Source: Streptomyces paradoxus
GTDB lineage: Bacteria > Actinomycetota > Actinomycetes > Streptomycetales > Streptomycetaceae
Assembly: GCF_014202475.1 (NCBI RefSeq)
Contig: NZ_JACHGV010000004.1
Coordinates: 496,001-560,000 of the forward strand
Direction: 5' to 3'
Length of the DNA stretch: 64,000 nucleotides
The position numbers and the translations under genes were made by a program. This document shows, one piece after another, positions 33,639-42,951 of the stretch. Numbering within the stretch: the first letter of the stretch is position 1; each line of letters starts with the position of its first letter. A model generated the notes under the pieces. The model did no database searches, was not told the DNA's origin, and was given only the letters and a program-made list of their open reading frames with translations.

Positions 33639-34076
33639 ATGGCCACCGTTGAGCTCCGCTTCAGCGCGCTGCCCGAGCACGTCAGGACCGCCCGGCTGGT
33701 GGCGGCAGCGGTGGCGCGCAGGGCCGGAGTGGACGAGGCCGTCCTCGACGAGGTCAGGCTCGCCGTCGGCGAGGCGTGTACCCGCGCCGTCGGACTGCAC
33801 CAGATCGGCGGGATCTCGGCACCGGTGAAGGTGCTGCTGATCGAGGAGGAGAAGCAGTTCTCCATCGAGGTCGGCGACGAGGCCCCGCACGCGGTGGCCG
33901 GCGGGGGCGCCTCCGGTGGTGGCCCCGGCGACGCCGACGGTGAGGCCGACGAGGACGAGATGGGCCTCGCGGTCATCAGCGGCCTCGTCGACGACGTCGA
34001 GGTCAGCGCGGGAGAGCACGGCGGGCTGATCAAGATGACCTGGCCGACCACGCCGCCGCCGACGATCCTGGTCTGA
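33639..34076 (+). CDS. apgA: RsbW-like anti-sigma factor, BldG partner
   Basis: A 145-residue GHKL-fold protein. DEVRLAVGEACTRAVGLH contains the N-box segment of serine-kinase anti-sigma factors (normally ExxxNA; here the Asn is replaced: EACTRA). DEMGLAVISGLVDDVEV corresponds to the G1 box. The missing Asn suggests weak or absent kinase activity. An acidic Gly-rich insertion (ADGEADEDE) lies before it. In S. coelicolor the equivalent gene (SCO3548, named ApgA as I recall) interacts with BldG. The ATG at 33639 has GAGGGGG 4 nt upstream. A strong terminator follows. Confidence 0.85.
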   Translation: MATVELRFSALPEHVRTARLVAAAVARRAGVDEAVLDEVRLAVGEACTRAVGLHQIGGISAPVKVLLIEEEKQFSIEVGDEAPHAVAGGGASGGGPGDADGEADEDEMGLAVISGLVDDVEVSAGEHGGLIKMTWPTTPPPTILV

Positions 34077-34100
34077 CCCCGCCACCGCACACTGTTCATC

Positions 34101-34131
34101 CGAAGGGCCCCACCACCCGTGGGGCCCTTCG
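34101..34131 (+). terminator. Terminator of the bldG unit
   Basis: 12-bp perfect arms (34101-34112 with 34120-34131), 24 nt after the stop of the anti-sigma gene. Confidence 0.9.
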
Positions 34132-34184
34132 TCATGTGCGGGTGTCAGTGATCGCCTTTACAGTAGTTCCTGTGCCGTTCATCG

Positions 34185-34307
34185 CGTGAATTCGTTCACG
34201 ATCATTCGCGCGCTCTCCGGCAGCCTCGGAATGCTTTCAAGGCATTACCTCGGAAGTCCAATTCCGTTTATCGCGCTCTGTTTTGATCAGGTTCCGGTAC
34301 CTACAAT
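34185..34307 (+). promoter_or_regulatory. hppA upstream region: Crp-like palindrome and -10 box
   Basis: CGTGA-ATTCGT-TCACG (34185-34200) matches the TGTGA-N6-TCACA architecture at 8 of 10 defined positions. A candidate -10 TACAAT is at 34302-34307, 44 bp before the hppA start, with only a weak -35. Nested inverted repeats (AATGC/GCATT about 34232-34248; CGGAAT/ATTCCG further out) lie between. The region is unusually AT-rich. Confidence 0.45.
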
Positions 34308-34350
34308 CCCGTCCACATCTTGAGCTCAGCCCAAGCGTCAAGGAGGACGA

Positions 34351-36756
34351 ATGGCGGGGCTTTCCCTCTCACAACAGTCGGGCCATCCCACCGACCTCGC
34401 AGCCGCCGTACTGACCGATGGCAACCGCGTCCTCATCGCGGTCATCGCGGTCGTCGCACTGGCGGCACTGGCGGTCGCGGGCGTCCTGGTACGCCAGGTG
34501 CTCGCGGCCGGCGAGGGCACCGACAGCATGAAGAAGATCGCGGCGGCGGTCCAGGAAGGCGCGAACGCCTATCTGGCACGTCAGCTGCGCACGCTCGGCG
34601 TATTCGCCGTGGTCGTGTTCTTCCTGCTCATGCTGCTGCCCGCGGACGACTGGAATCAGCGTGCCGGACGGTCGGTGTTCTTCCTGATCGGAGCGGCGTT
34701 CTCGGCGGCCACCGGCTATATCGGCATGTGGCTCGCCGTGCGCAGCAATGTGCGTGTCGCCGCGGCGGCGCGTGAAGCGACCCCGGCGGCAGGCGAGCCG
34801 GAAAAGGATCTGACCGCGGTTTCCCACAAGGCGATGAAGATCGCCTTTCGCACGGGCGGCGTGGTCGGCATGTTCACGGTGGGCCTCGGCCTGCTCGGTG
34901 CCTCCTGCGTGGTGCTGGTCTACGCGGCCGACGCGCCGAAGGTGCTGGAGGGCTTCGGCCTCGGGGCGGCGCTCATCGCGATGTTCATGCGTGTCGGCGG
35001 CGGCATCTTCACCAAGGCCGCCGACGTCGGCGCCGACCTGGTCGGCAAGGTCGAACAGGGCATTCCGGAGGACGACCCGCGCAATGCCGCGACCATCGCC
35101 GACAACGTGGGCGACAACGTCGGAGACTGCGCGGGCATGGCGGCCGACCTCTTCGAGTCGTACGCCGTGACCCTGGTCGCCGCGCTGATCCTCGGCTCGG
35201 CGGCCTTCGGCGACGCCGGGCTCGGTTTCCCGCTGCTCGTGCCGGCGATCGGTGTGATCACCGCCATGATCGGCATCTTCGCGGTCGCACCCCGGCGCGC
35301 CGACCGTAGCGGCATGAGCGCCATCAACCGCGGGTTCTTCATCTCCGCGGTGATCTCGCTGGTGCTGGTGGCGGTGGCCGTCTTCGTCTACCTGCCGGGG
35401 AAGTACTCCGAGCTCGACGGCGTCACCGACGCCGCGATCCTGGGCAAGGACGGCGACCCGCGGGTCCTCGCGCTCGTCGCGGTGGCCATCGGCATCGTGC
35501 TCGCCGCCGTGATCCAGCAACTGACCGGCTACTTCACCGAGACCACCCGCCGGCCCGTCAGGGACATCGGCAAGAGCTCGCTCACCGGCCCGGCCACCGT
35601 CGTCCTCGCCGGTATCTCCGTCGGTCTCGAATCAGCCGTCTACACCGCCCTGTTGATCGGCCTCGGTGTGTACGGGGCGTTCCTGCTCGGCGGCACGTCC
35701 ATCATGCTGGCGCTGTTCGCGGTGGCGCTGGCCGGCACCGGCCTGCTCACCACGGTCGGTGTGATCGTCGCGATGGACACCTTCGGGCCGGTCTCCGACA
35801 ACGCGCAGGGCATCGCGGAGATGTCCGGTGACGTCGAGGGGGCGGGCGCGCAGGTGCTGACCAACCTGGACGCGGTCGGCAACACCACCAAGGCGATCAC
35901 CAAGGGCATCGCGATCGCCACGGCCGTGCTCGCGGCGGCGGCCCTGTTCGGGTCGTACCGCGACGCGATCTTCACCGGCGCGCGGGACGTCGGCGAGAAA
36001 CTCAGCGGGGAAGGCGCCCCGATGAGTCTGATGATGGACATCTCGCAGCCCAACAACCTCGTGGGTCTCATCGCCGGCGCGGCGGTCGTCTTCCTCTTCT
36101 CGGGGCTGGCGATCAACGCCGTGTCACGGTCGGCGGGTTCGGTGGTCTACGAGGTGCGGCGGCAGTTCCGCGAGAAGCCCGGGATCATGGACTACAGCGA
36201 GAAACCGGAGTACGGCAAGGTCGTCGACATCTGCACCAAGGATGCCCTGCGCGAGCTGGCCACCCCCGGTCTGCTGGCCGTGATGGCGCCCATCTTCATC
36301 GGGTTCACGCTCGGCGTCGGGGCGCTCGGCGCGTTCCTGGCGGGCGCGATCGGCGCGGGCACGCTGATGGCGGTGTTCCTCGCCAACTCCGGTGGCGCCT
36401 GGGACAACGCCAAGAAACTCGTCGAGGACGGCCACCACGGCGGCAAGGGCAGTGAGGCCCACGCGGCGACCGTGATCGGAGACACGGTCGGCGACCCCTT
36501 CAAGGACACCGCGGGCCCCGCGATCAACCCGCTGCTGAAGGTCATGAACCTGGTGGCGTTGCTCATCGCGCCCGCGGTGATCAAGTTCTCCTACGGGCCG
36601 GACAAGAGCATCGGGGTGCGGATTCTGGTCGCCGTCCTCACGTTCCTCGTGATCGCCGGGGCGGTGTACGTGTCAAAGCGGCGCGGTATCGCCATGGGTG
36701 ACGAAGACAACGCCGGTTCGGCACCCAAGTCGGCCGATCCGGCGGTGGTTTCGTAG
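34351..36756 (+). CDS. hppA: Membrane-bound proton-pumping pyrophosphatase
   Basis: An 801-residue H+-translocating inorganic pyrophosphatase with about 16 membrane helices. The pyrophosphate site is present in ADVGADLVGKVEQGIPEDDPRN and the DNVGDNVGD acidic motif; DTVGDPFKDTAGPAINPLLKV is the second acidic motif. GNTTKAITKG has Lys at the position that separates subclasses (Ala in K+-dependent pumps), so this should be the K+-independent type. It pumps protons using PPi from biosynthesis, useful during sporulation and energy limitation. AAGGAGG is 4 nt before the ATG. It ends at a strong terminator. Confidence 0.97.
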   Translation: MAGLSLSQQSGHPTDLAAAVLTDGNRVLIAVIAVVALAALAVAGVLVRQVLAAGEGTDSMKKIAAAVQEGANAYLARQLRTLGVFAVVVFFLLMLLPADDWNQRAGRSVFFLIGAAFSAATGYIGMWLAVRSNVRVAAAAREATPAAGEPEKDLTAVSHKAMKIAFRTGGVVGMFTVGLGLLGASCVVLVYAADAPKVLEGFGLGAALIAMFMRVGGGIFTKAADVGADLVGKVEQGIPEDDPRNAATIADNVGDNVGDCAGMAADLFESYAVTLVAALILGSAAFGDAGLGFPLLVPAIGVITAMIGIFAVAPRRADRSGMSAINRGFFISAVISLVLVAVAVFVYLPGKYSELDGVTDAAILGKDGDPRVLALVAVAIGIVLAAVIQQLTGYFTETTRRPVRDIGKSSLTGPATVVLAGISVGLESAVYTALLIGLGVYGAFLLGGTSIMLALFAVALAGTGLLTTVGVIVAMDTFGPVSDNAQGIAEMSGDVEGAGAQVLTNLDAVGNTTKAITKGIAIATAVLAAAALFGSYRDAIFTGARDVGEKLSGEGAPMSLMMDISQPNNLVGLIAGAAVVFLFSGLAINAVSRSAGSVVYEVRRQFREKPGIMDYSEKPEYGKVVDICTKDALRELATPGLLAVMAPIFIGFTLGVGALGAFLAGAIGAGTLMAVFLANSGGAWDNAKKLVEDGHHGGKGSEAHAATVIGDTVGDPFKDTAGPAINPLLKVMNLVALLIAPAVIKFSYGPDKSIGVRILVAVLTFLVIAGAVYVSKRRGIAMGDEDNAGSAPKSADPAVVS

Positions 36757-36783
36757 GGAGGTTTCCGAGCCCCAGCTCAAGGT

Positions 36784-36821
36784 GCGGGCGGGCGGCGCGC
36801 GTTGACGCGTCGCCCGCCCGC
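36784..36821 (+). terminator. hppA terminator
   Basis: GCGGGCGGGCG (36784-36794) pairs with CGCCCGCCCGC (36811-36821), 28 nt after the hppA stop. Confidence 0.85.
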
Positions 36822-36966
36822 GCTGTGTGGGTACACGATCACGCGTGAGCCTTATCTCGCTTGGTGCAAAAGGTTACAAAACGGTCTTAATAGACGTCTG
36901 GCGTGCGGTTGCCGTGCATCTGGCGTGTATGTTCCGGGGCCGAGAGCCATGGAAGGGACCAAACCG

Positions 36967-37539
36967 GTGAACAAGAAGCTCGCGGCCGCACTGTCCGGCG
37001 GTGCGGTACTGGTACTGGCGCTGTCGGGCTGCGGCGGCGACGACAGCAACGAGAAGCTGGACTCCTGGGCCAAGCAGGTCTGTGACGCCGTACAGCCGCA
37101 GGCCAAGAAGATCGAGTCGGCCAATGCCGCGATCCAGAAGGAGACCTCGGACAACAGCACGCCCGAGGACGTCCAGAAGACCGACGCCCAGGCCTTCCAG
37201 GACATGTCCGACGCCTACAAGGCGATCGGGACCGCCGTGAACAAGGCCGGGGCCCCGGATGTCGAGAACGGCGAGAAGAAGCAGCAGGACGCGGTCAAGG
37301 AGCTCAACTCGATCTCTGCCTCGTACGCCTCGCTGAAGAAGCAGGTCGACGGGCTCGACACCAAGGACCAGGGCAAGTTCGCCGACGGTCTGAAGGACAT
37401 CGCCACCGAGCTGGACAAGCTGAGCCAGAGCGGGAACGACGCCCTCAGGAACCTGGAGGAGGGCGAGGTCGGCCAGGCGATGGCCAAGCAGTCCAGCTGC
37501 AAGGCGGCGACGGCGTCGGCGGGGGCCACGCAGAGCTGA
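36967..37539 (+). CDS. Small secreted lipoprotein with helical domain
   Basis: A 190-residue lipoprotein. The signal peptide VNKKLAAALSGGAVLVLALSGC has a lipobox with Cys22. The mature part is hydrophilic and helical, with long amphipathic stretches (AQAFQDMSDAYKAIGTAVNKA; KDIATELDKLSQSGNDALRNL) suggesting a coiled or four-helix bundle. No enzyme motif is visible and the family is not recognised. The GTG at 36967 has GGAAGGG 9 nt upstream and puts the signal peptide at the N-terminus; earlier frames would bury it. Confidence 0.85.
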   Translation: MNKKLAAALSGGAVLVLALSGCGGDDSNEKLDSWAKQVCDAVQPQAKKIESANAAIQKETSDNSTPEDVQKTDAQAFQDMSDAYKAIGTAVNKAGAPDVENGEKKQQDAVKELNSISASYASLKKQVDGLDTKDQGKFADGLKDIATELDKLSQSGNDALRNLEEGEVGQAMAKQSSCKAATASAGATQS

Positions 37540-37568
37540 GAAGCGGCGGCTGGGTGACTGCTGGGCCA

Positions 37569-37701
37569 AGCGTGCCTGTTGTGCCCAGTGTTCCTGTTGC
37601 GTCTAGTGCGCCTGCTGGGCCAAGCGTGGCGGTTGAGCATAAGCGTGGCTGTCAGGCCCGAGCGTGCCTGTTGTGTTGTGCCACGTGCACCTCTTGTGCC
37701 A
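37569..37701. repeat. 18-bp degenerate tandem repeat
   Basis: Seven imperfect units of about 18 bp with consensus near AGCGTGCCTGTTGTGCCA. Units 1-4 start at 37569, 37587, 37605 and 37623, exactly 18 bp apart; later units (37641, 37661, 37683) drift in length. In one plus frame the array would encode hexapeptides such as PSVPVV and PSVPVA. It sits between the lipoprotein and methyltransferase genes. Confidence 0.75.
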
Positions 37702-37772
37702 AGCGGCCGAAGCTCGTGCGAACCCCGGCACGGGCAGGTGCGGCACCCGCACCGGCGGCCACAATGGGGGGC

Positions 37773-39302
37773 GTGAGTAACGCCAGCCAGTCACCCCTGC
37801 CCCCGCTGCCCGCCTCCGACCGTCCCGAAGCCGCCGCCCGGCTCCGGGACGCCCTGCTCGCGGCCTCCTTCACCGCCGACGGACTGCTCGAACTGCTCGG
37901 CGCCCCCGCGTACGCGGCGCTGGCCCGGAGCGAGACCGTGCCCGCCCTCCGGGCGACCCGCGGGGACACGCCCCTGGAGATGCTCGTCCGGCTGTTCCTG
38001 CTCCAGCAGCCGGTGCCGCACGCGCGTGTGGCCGAGGTCCTGCCCGTGGACGCCTGCCTGGAGAGCGGCTGGCTGGCCCGGGCCGGCGGGGACGAACTCG
38101 CCGCGACGGTGGACGTCCGGCCCTACGGCGGGCCCGGCGGCGAGGACTGGTTCATCGTGTCGGACCTCGGCTGCGCGGTAGGCGGCGCCGGCGGGATCGG
38201 CCGGCGTGAGGAGGGTGTCGTCCTCGGCGTCGGCGGCGCCTCGATGACCCTCGCCGGGATCACCGTCCGTACGCCCGTCGCCGCCGCGCTCGACCTCGGC
38301 ACCGGCTCCGGCATCCAGGCCCTGCACGCCGCGCGGCACGCCACGCGCGTGGTGGCGACCGACCTCAACCCGCGCGCCCTGCACATCACCGCCCTCACGC
38401 TCGCGCTGTCCGGCACCGCGGCCGCCGATCTGCGCGAGGGCTCCCTCTTCGAGCCCGTGCGGAGCGACGAGACGTACGACCTGATCGTCTCCAACCCGCC
38501 CTTCGTGATCTCGCCCGGTGCCCGGCTCACCTACCGCGACGGCGGGATGGGCGGGGACGATCTGTGCCGCACGCTCGTTCAGCAGGCGGGCGATCGCCTG
38601 AACGAGGGCGGGTTCGCGCAGTTCCTCGCCAACTGGCAGCACGTGGAAGGGGAGGACTGGCAGGACCGGCTCAGGTCATGGGTGCCCCGGGGCTGCGACG
38701 CGTGGATCGTGCAGCGCGAGGTGCAGGACGTCAACCAGTACGCCGAGCTGTGGCTGCGTGACGCGGGCGACCACCAGGGCGACGCGGCGGAGTACCAGGC
38801 GCGGTACGACGCATGGCTCGACGAGTTCGAGGCGCGCAAGGTGAAGGCCGTCGGCTTCGGCTGGATCACCCTGCGCAGGACGAGTGCCGCCGTGCCCTCG
38901 CTCACGGTGGAGGAGTGGCCGCACCCGGTCGAGCAGCCGCTCGGCGACACGATCCGGGCCCACTTCGACCGGCTCGACCACCTGCGCGGCCAGGACGACG
39001 CCGCGCTGCTCGAAGCGCGTTTCCGGCTCGCCGCCGAGATCGTGCAGGAGCAGGTCGGGCTGCCCGGCGCGGAGGACCCCGAGCACGTCGTGTTGCGCCA
39101 GAACCGCGGCATGCGCCGGGCGACCCGGGTGGACACGGTCGGTGCGGGCTTCGCGGGCGTGTGCGACGGCACGATGAGCGCGGGCCGCATCCTCGACGCC
39201 ATCGCCCAGCTGATCGGAGAGGACCCGGTGCTGCTGCGCGACCGCACACCGGCCCAGATCCGGCTGCTGGTCGAGCAGGGGTTCCTGGAGCCGGTCCGCT
39301 GA
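37773..39302 (+). CDS. SAM-dependent methyltransferase (HemK/RlmG-like MTS domain)
   Basis: A 509-residue protein. A helical N-terminal region (about 1-150) precedes a Rossmann methyltransferase: motif I ALDLGTGSGIQAL, VVATDLNPRAL (acidic end of strand 2) and motif IV VSNPPFV. The NPPF motif indicates methylation of a planar amide or base nitrogen, as in HemK/PrmC and RlmG. A C-terminal winged-helix-like part (MSAGRILDAIAQLIGED) follows. The substrate is unknown. The GTG at 37773 was chosen; the ATG at 37764 is three codons upstream. Upstream in-frame sequence belongs to the 18-bp repeat. A small CCGAGG/CCTCGG hairpin lies after the stop (39311-39327). Confidence 0.85.
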   Translation: MSNASQSPLPPLPASDRPEAAARLRDALLAASFTADGLLELLGAPAYAALARSETVPALRATRGDTPLEMLVRLFLLQQPVPHARVAEVLPVDACLESGWLARAGGDELAATVDVRPYGGPGGEDWFIVSDLGCAVGGAGGIGRREEGVVLGVGGASMTLAGITVRTPVAAALDLGTGSGIQALHAARHATRVVATDLNPRALHITALTLALSGTAAADLREGSLFEPVRSDETYDLIVSNPPFVISPGARLTYRDGGMGGDDLCRTLVQQAGDRLNEGGFAQFLANWQHVEGEDWQDRLRSWVPRGCDAWIVQREVQDVNQYAELWLRDAGDHQGDAAEYQARYDAWLDEFEARKVKAVGFGWITLRRTSAAVPSLTVEEWPHPVEQPLGDTIRAHFDRLDHLRGQDDAALLEARFRLAAEIVQEQVGLPGAEDPEHVVLRQNRGMRRATRVDTVGAGFAGVCDGTMSAGRILDAIAQLIGEDPVLLRDRTPAQIRLLVEQGFLEPVR

Positions 39303-39525
39303 GCGGACCGCCGAGGGACGGCCTCGGGGGACTTCGAGGCGGCTCGCCAACAAATTCGAGTCGATTTGAACACCTCGTCCGAGACGGTTCGTGAGGAACC
39401 GGACGACCTTGATCCGCCGTCGTGTCGCCCCGGCGTTCACCTCGGGTTCGCCTGCCCGCCGCCCACGCGTGTCAGCCTCCCGTGGCTGGGGATGGGCGGA
39501 CAGGGGAAAAGGGGCGCGGCGGGTC

Positions 39526-39723
39526 ATGGAGAGTGAACCGGCGATCTTCGCGGGAGCGGTGTTCTCCCTGTTCGGAGGCGGGCTGCTGGCGTGGACGGTG
39601 ACGCGCGTGCGGCAGGACCGGCCGGTGGCCGAGGGTGTGCGGCCGGTCGCGTCGGCGACCTTCGCCGGCGTCGTCGCGGTGCTCGCCCTGGCGGCCGGAA
39701 CCTGGTGCTTCACTCGCCTCTGA
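39526..39723 (+). CDS. Small two-helix membrane protein
   Basis: A 65-residue hypothetical protein starting MESEPAIFAGAVFSLFGGGLLAWTV, with a second hydrophobic helix ATFAGVVAVLALAAGTWCF. The loop between helices is charged (RVRQDRPVAEG). The frame is open from 39391, but those residues look non-coding. The gene is conserved upstream of topA in Streptomyces, as I recall. Function unknown. Confidence 0.7.
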   Translation: MESEPAIFAGAVFSLFGGGLLAWTVTRVRQDRPVAEGVRPVASATFAGVVAVLALAAGTWCFTRL

Positions 39724-39969
39724 GGCCCCTTCCGGCGACGTACCCGCGCGTGACCGGGGCGTCGCACTGCGCTCAGGTGCGGGCCGGCTCCCGCTACGCC
39801 GGGCGGCAGGATTGGTGGTAGTCGGGTTACCGTTCGAGTGGCCGTTGCGGGCTTTTCCCGTTTGACACGGGGGCGGGATGTACCGTCACACTCCGCAGCG
39901 TCAGCACGTACCCAGCCCCGGTGAGCGACTCCGGGGAGGCCCCAGACTCGACCGGAGAGAAGAGCGAAG

Positions 39970-42798
39970 TTGTCCCCGACCAGCGAGACCGCGAAGGGCG
40001 GCCGCCGACTCGTCATCGTCGAGTCGCCTGCCAAGGCGAAGACGATCAAGGGCTATCTCGGCCCCGGCTACATCGTCGAGGCGAGCGTCGGGCACATCCG
40101 CGACCTTCCCAACGGCGCCGCCGAGGTGCCCGAGAAGTACACCGGCGAGGTCCGCCGCCTCGGTGTGGACGTCGAACATGACTTCCAGCCGATCTATGTG
40201 GTCAACGCCGACAAGAAGGCGCAGGTCAAGAAGCTCAAGGACCTGCTGAAGGAGTCCGACGAACTCTTCCTCGCCACCGATGAGGACCGCGAGGGGGAGG
40301 CCATCGCCTGGCACCTCCAGGAAGTGCTCAAGCCCAAGGTCCCGGTCAAGCGGATGGTCTTCCACGAGATCACCAAGGCCGCGATCCAGGCCGCCGTGGC
40401 CAACCCGCGCCAGCTCAACCAGAAGCTTGTCGACGCCCAGGAGACCCGCCGCATCCTCGACCGCCTGTACGGCTACGAGGTCTCGCCGGTCCTGTGGAAG
40501 AAGGTCATGCCGCGCCTGTCGGCCGGCCGTGTCCAGTCGGTCGCCACACGTCTCGTGGTGGAGCGGGAACGCGAGCGCATCGCCTTTCGTTCGGCTGAGT
40601 ACTGGGACCTGACGGGCACCTTCGCGACCGGCCGCGCCGGAGACTCGTCGGACCCGTCGTCGCTGGTCGCGCGCCTGCAGACCGTCGACGGCAGGCGGGT
40701 CGCGCAGGGCCGCGACTTCGACTCCCTGGGACAACTGAAGAGCGCGAACACCCTCCACCTCGACGAGGCGAACGCCCGCGCCCTGGCCGCCGCCCTGGAG
40801 CAGACGCGGTTCGCCGTCCGCTCCGTGGAGTCCAAGCCGTACCGCCGCTCGCCGTACGCCCCGTTCCGTACGACGACGCTGCAGCAGGAGGCCAGCCGCA
40901 AGCTCGGCTTCGGCGCGAAGGCCACCATGCAGGTCGCGCAGAAGCTGTACGAGAACGGCTACATCACCTACATGCGTACGGACTCCACGACCCTGAGCGA
41001 CACGGCGGTCTCCGCCGCCCGCGCCCAGGTCACGCAGCTGTACGGCGCCGATTACCTGCCGCCGCAGCCGAGGACGTACGCGGGGAAGGTCAAGAACGCG
41101 CAGGAGGCCCACGAGGCGATCCGCCCCTCGGGTGATCGTTTCCGCACTCCCGCCGAGACCGGACTGACCGGTGACCAGTTCAAGCTCTACGAGCTCATCT
41201 GGAAGCGGACCGTCGCCTCCCAGATGAAGGACGCGACCGGCAACAGCGTCACGGTGAAGATCGGCGGCACCGCCTCCGACGGCCGGGACGTCGAGTTCAG
41301 CGCGTCCGGCAAGACGATCACCTTCCACGGCTTCCTGAAGGCCTACGTGGAGGGCGCCGACGACCCGAACGCGGAGCTCGACGACCGCGAGCGCCGGCTG
41401 CCGCAGGTCTCCGAGGGCGACGCCCTGAGCGCCGAGGAGATCACGGTCGACGGGCACGCCACCAAGCCCCCGGCCCGCTACACCGAGGCCTCCCTGGTCA
41501 AGGAGCTGGAAGAGCGCGAGATCGGCCGCCCGTCGACGTACGCGTCGATCATCGGCACGATCCTGGACCGCGGCTACGTGTTCAAGAAGGGCACGGCCCT
41601 GGTGCCGTCCTTCCTGTCCTTCGCCGTGGTCAACCTCCTGGAGAAGCACTTCGGGCGGCTCGTCGACTACGACTTCACCGCCAAGATGGAGGACGACCTC
41701 GACCGCATCGCCCGCGGCGAGGCCCAGTCCGTGCCGTGGCTGAAGCGGTTCTACTTCGGCGAGGGCACGGTCAGCGGTGGCGCGGCCGACGCCGGCAACG
41801 GCGACGGTGACCACCTCGGCGGCCTCAAGGAGCTGGTGACGGACCTGGGCGCGATCGACGCGCGCGAGGTGTCGTCCTTCCCGGTGGGCAACGACATCGT
41901 GCTGCGGGTCGGCCGCTACGGGCCGTACATCGAGCGCGGCGAGAAGGACACCGAGCAGCACCAGCGCGCCGACATCCCCGACGACCTGGCGCCCGACGAG
42001 CTGACCGTCGACCTCGCCGAGGAACTGCTCGCCAAGCCGAGCGGCGACTACGAGCTGGGCACGGACCCGGCCACCGGCCACACCATCGTCGCCAAGGACG
42101 GCCGCTACGGCCCGTACGTGACGGAGGTCCTCCCCGAGGGCACCCCGAAGACGGGCAAGAACGCGGTCAAGCCGCGCACGGCGTCCCTGTTCAAGACGAT
42201 GTCCCTGGACACGGTGACCCTCGACGAGGCCCTGAAGCTGATGTCGCTGCCGCGTGTCGTCGGCGCCGACGCCGAAGGCCAGGAGATCACCGCGCAGAAC
42301 GGCCGCTACGGCCCGTACCTGAAGAAGGGCACGGACTCGCGCTCGCTCCAGGCCGAGGAGCAGCTCTTCACGATCACGCTGGAGGAGGCGCTGGCGATCT
42401 ACGCCCAGCCCAAGCAGCGTGGCCGGGCCGCGGCCAAGCCGCCGCTGAAGGAGCTGGGCACCGACCCGGTGAGCGAGAAGCCGGTCGTGGTCAAGGACGG
42501 CCGCTTCGGGCCGTACGTCACCGACGGCGAGACCAACGCGACCCTGCGCTCCGGCGACAGCGTCGAGGAGATCACCCCGGAGCGCGGTTTCGAGCTGCTC
42601 GCCGAGAAGCGCGCCAAGGGGCCGGCGAAGAAGACCGCGAAGAAGGCGGTCAAGAAGGCACCGGCGAAGAAGACGACCACGGCCAAGAAGACCGCGGCGA
42701 AGAAGACCACGGCCGCGAAGAAGACGACGGCGAAGAAGACCACCGCGAAGAAGACGGCCGCCAAGACGGCGACCGCCGCCAAGTCCGCGGAGGACTGA
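39970..42798 (+). CDS. topA: DNA topoisomerase I with lysine-rich tail
   Basis: A 942-residue type IA topoisomerase that relaxes negative supercoils. The TOPRIM domain starts RRLVIVESPAKAKTI and has the acidic triad region ATDEDREGEAI. The active-site tyrosine is Tyr334 in GYITYMRTDST. Instead of zinc fingers, the C-terminal part has several repeated TopoI-C modules (KDGRYGPYVT, QNGRYGPYLK, KDGRFGPYVT). The last 60 residues are almost only Lys, Ala and Thr (about 880-935), a tail known in actinobacteria to raise DNA binding and processivity. The TTG start at 39970 is unusual; GGAGAGAAG upstream and N-terminal similarity to S. coelicolor TopA support it. TTGACA at 39862-39867 may be a -35 box. 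Confidence 0.96.
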   Translation: MSPTSETAKGGRRLVIVESPAKAKTIKGYLGPGYIVEASVGHIRDLPNGAAEVPEKYTGEVRRLGVDVEHDFQPIYVVNADKKAQVKKLKDLLKESDELFLATDEDREGEAIAWHLQEVLKPKVPVKRMVFHEITKAAIQAAVANPRQLNQKLVDAQETRRILDRLYGYEVSPVLWKKVMPRLSAGRVQSVATRLVVERERERIAFRSAEYWDLTGTFATGRAGDSSDPSSLVARLQTVDGRRVAQGRDFDSLGQLKSANTLHLDEANARALAAALEQTRFAVRSVESKPYRRSPYAPFRTTTLQQEASRKLGFGAKATMQVAQKLYENGYITYMRTDSTTLSDTAVSAARAQVTQLYGADYLPPQPRTYAGKVKNAQEAHEAIRPSGDRFRTPAETGLTGDQFKLYELIWKRTVASQMKDATGNSVTVKIGGTASDGRDVEFSASGKTITFHGFLKAYVEGADDPNAELDDRERRLPQVSEGDALSAEEITVDGHATKPPARYTEASLVKELEEREIGRPSTYASIIGTILDRGYVFKKGTALVPSFLSFAVVNLLEKHFGRLVDYDFTAKMEDDLDRIARGEAQSVPWLKRFYFGEGTVSGGAADAGNGDGDHLGGLKELVTDLGAIDAREVSSFPVGNDIVLRVGRYGPYIERGEKDTEQHQRADIPDDLAPDELTVDLAEELLAKPSGDYELGTDPATGHTIVAKDGRYGPYVTEVLPEGTPKTGKNAVKPRTASLFKTMSLDTVTLDEALKLMSLPRVVGADAEGQEITAQNGRYGPYLKKGTDSRSLQAEEQLFTITLEEALAIYAQPKQRGRAAAKPPLKELGTDPVSEKPVVVKDGRFGPYVTDGETNATLRSGDSVEEITPERGFELLAEKRAKGPAKKTAKKAVKKAPAKKTTTAKKTAAKKTTAAKKTTAKKTTAKKTAAKTATAAKSAED

Positions 42799-42866
42799 GC
42801 CCGTTCGAGTCCTGTGCGCATTCGGACCGACGCGTCCGGATCTTCGCCCCGGGTTCGGAAAGCGAA

Positions 42867-42895
42867 CGCCCCGGCAACACTTCGGTGTCGGGGCG
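42867..42895 (+). terminator. topA terminator
   Basis: CGCCCCG (42867-42873) pairs with CGGGGCG (42889-42895), with ACAC/GTGT closing a TTCG tetraloop and a three-base bulge. It is 68 nt after the topA stop. Confidence 0.75.
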
Positions 42896-42951
42896 TGCGC
42901 ATGCCAGGCCGCGCCCTCCAGGGTGCCGGTGGCTCCCGATAGGCTGAACGC

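Noticed and set aside
42612..42790. Simple-sequence contamination or assembly artefact in the AAGAAG-rich topA tail
   Set aside because: The Lys/Ala-rich tail is a known feature of actinobacterial TopA and stays in frame to a normal stop.
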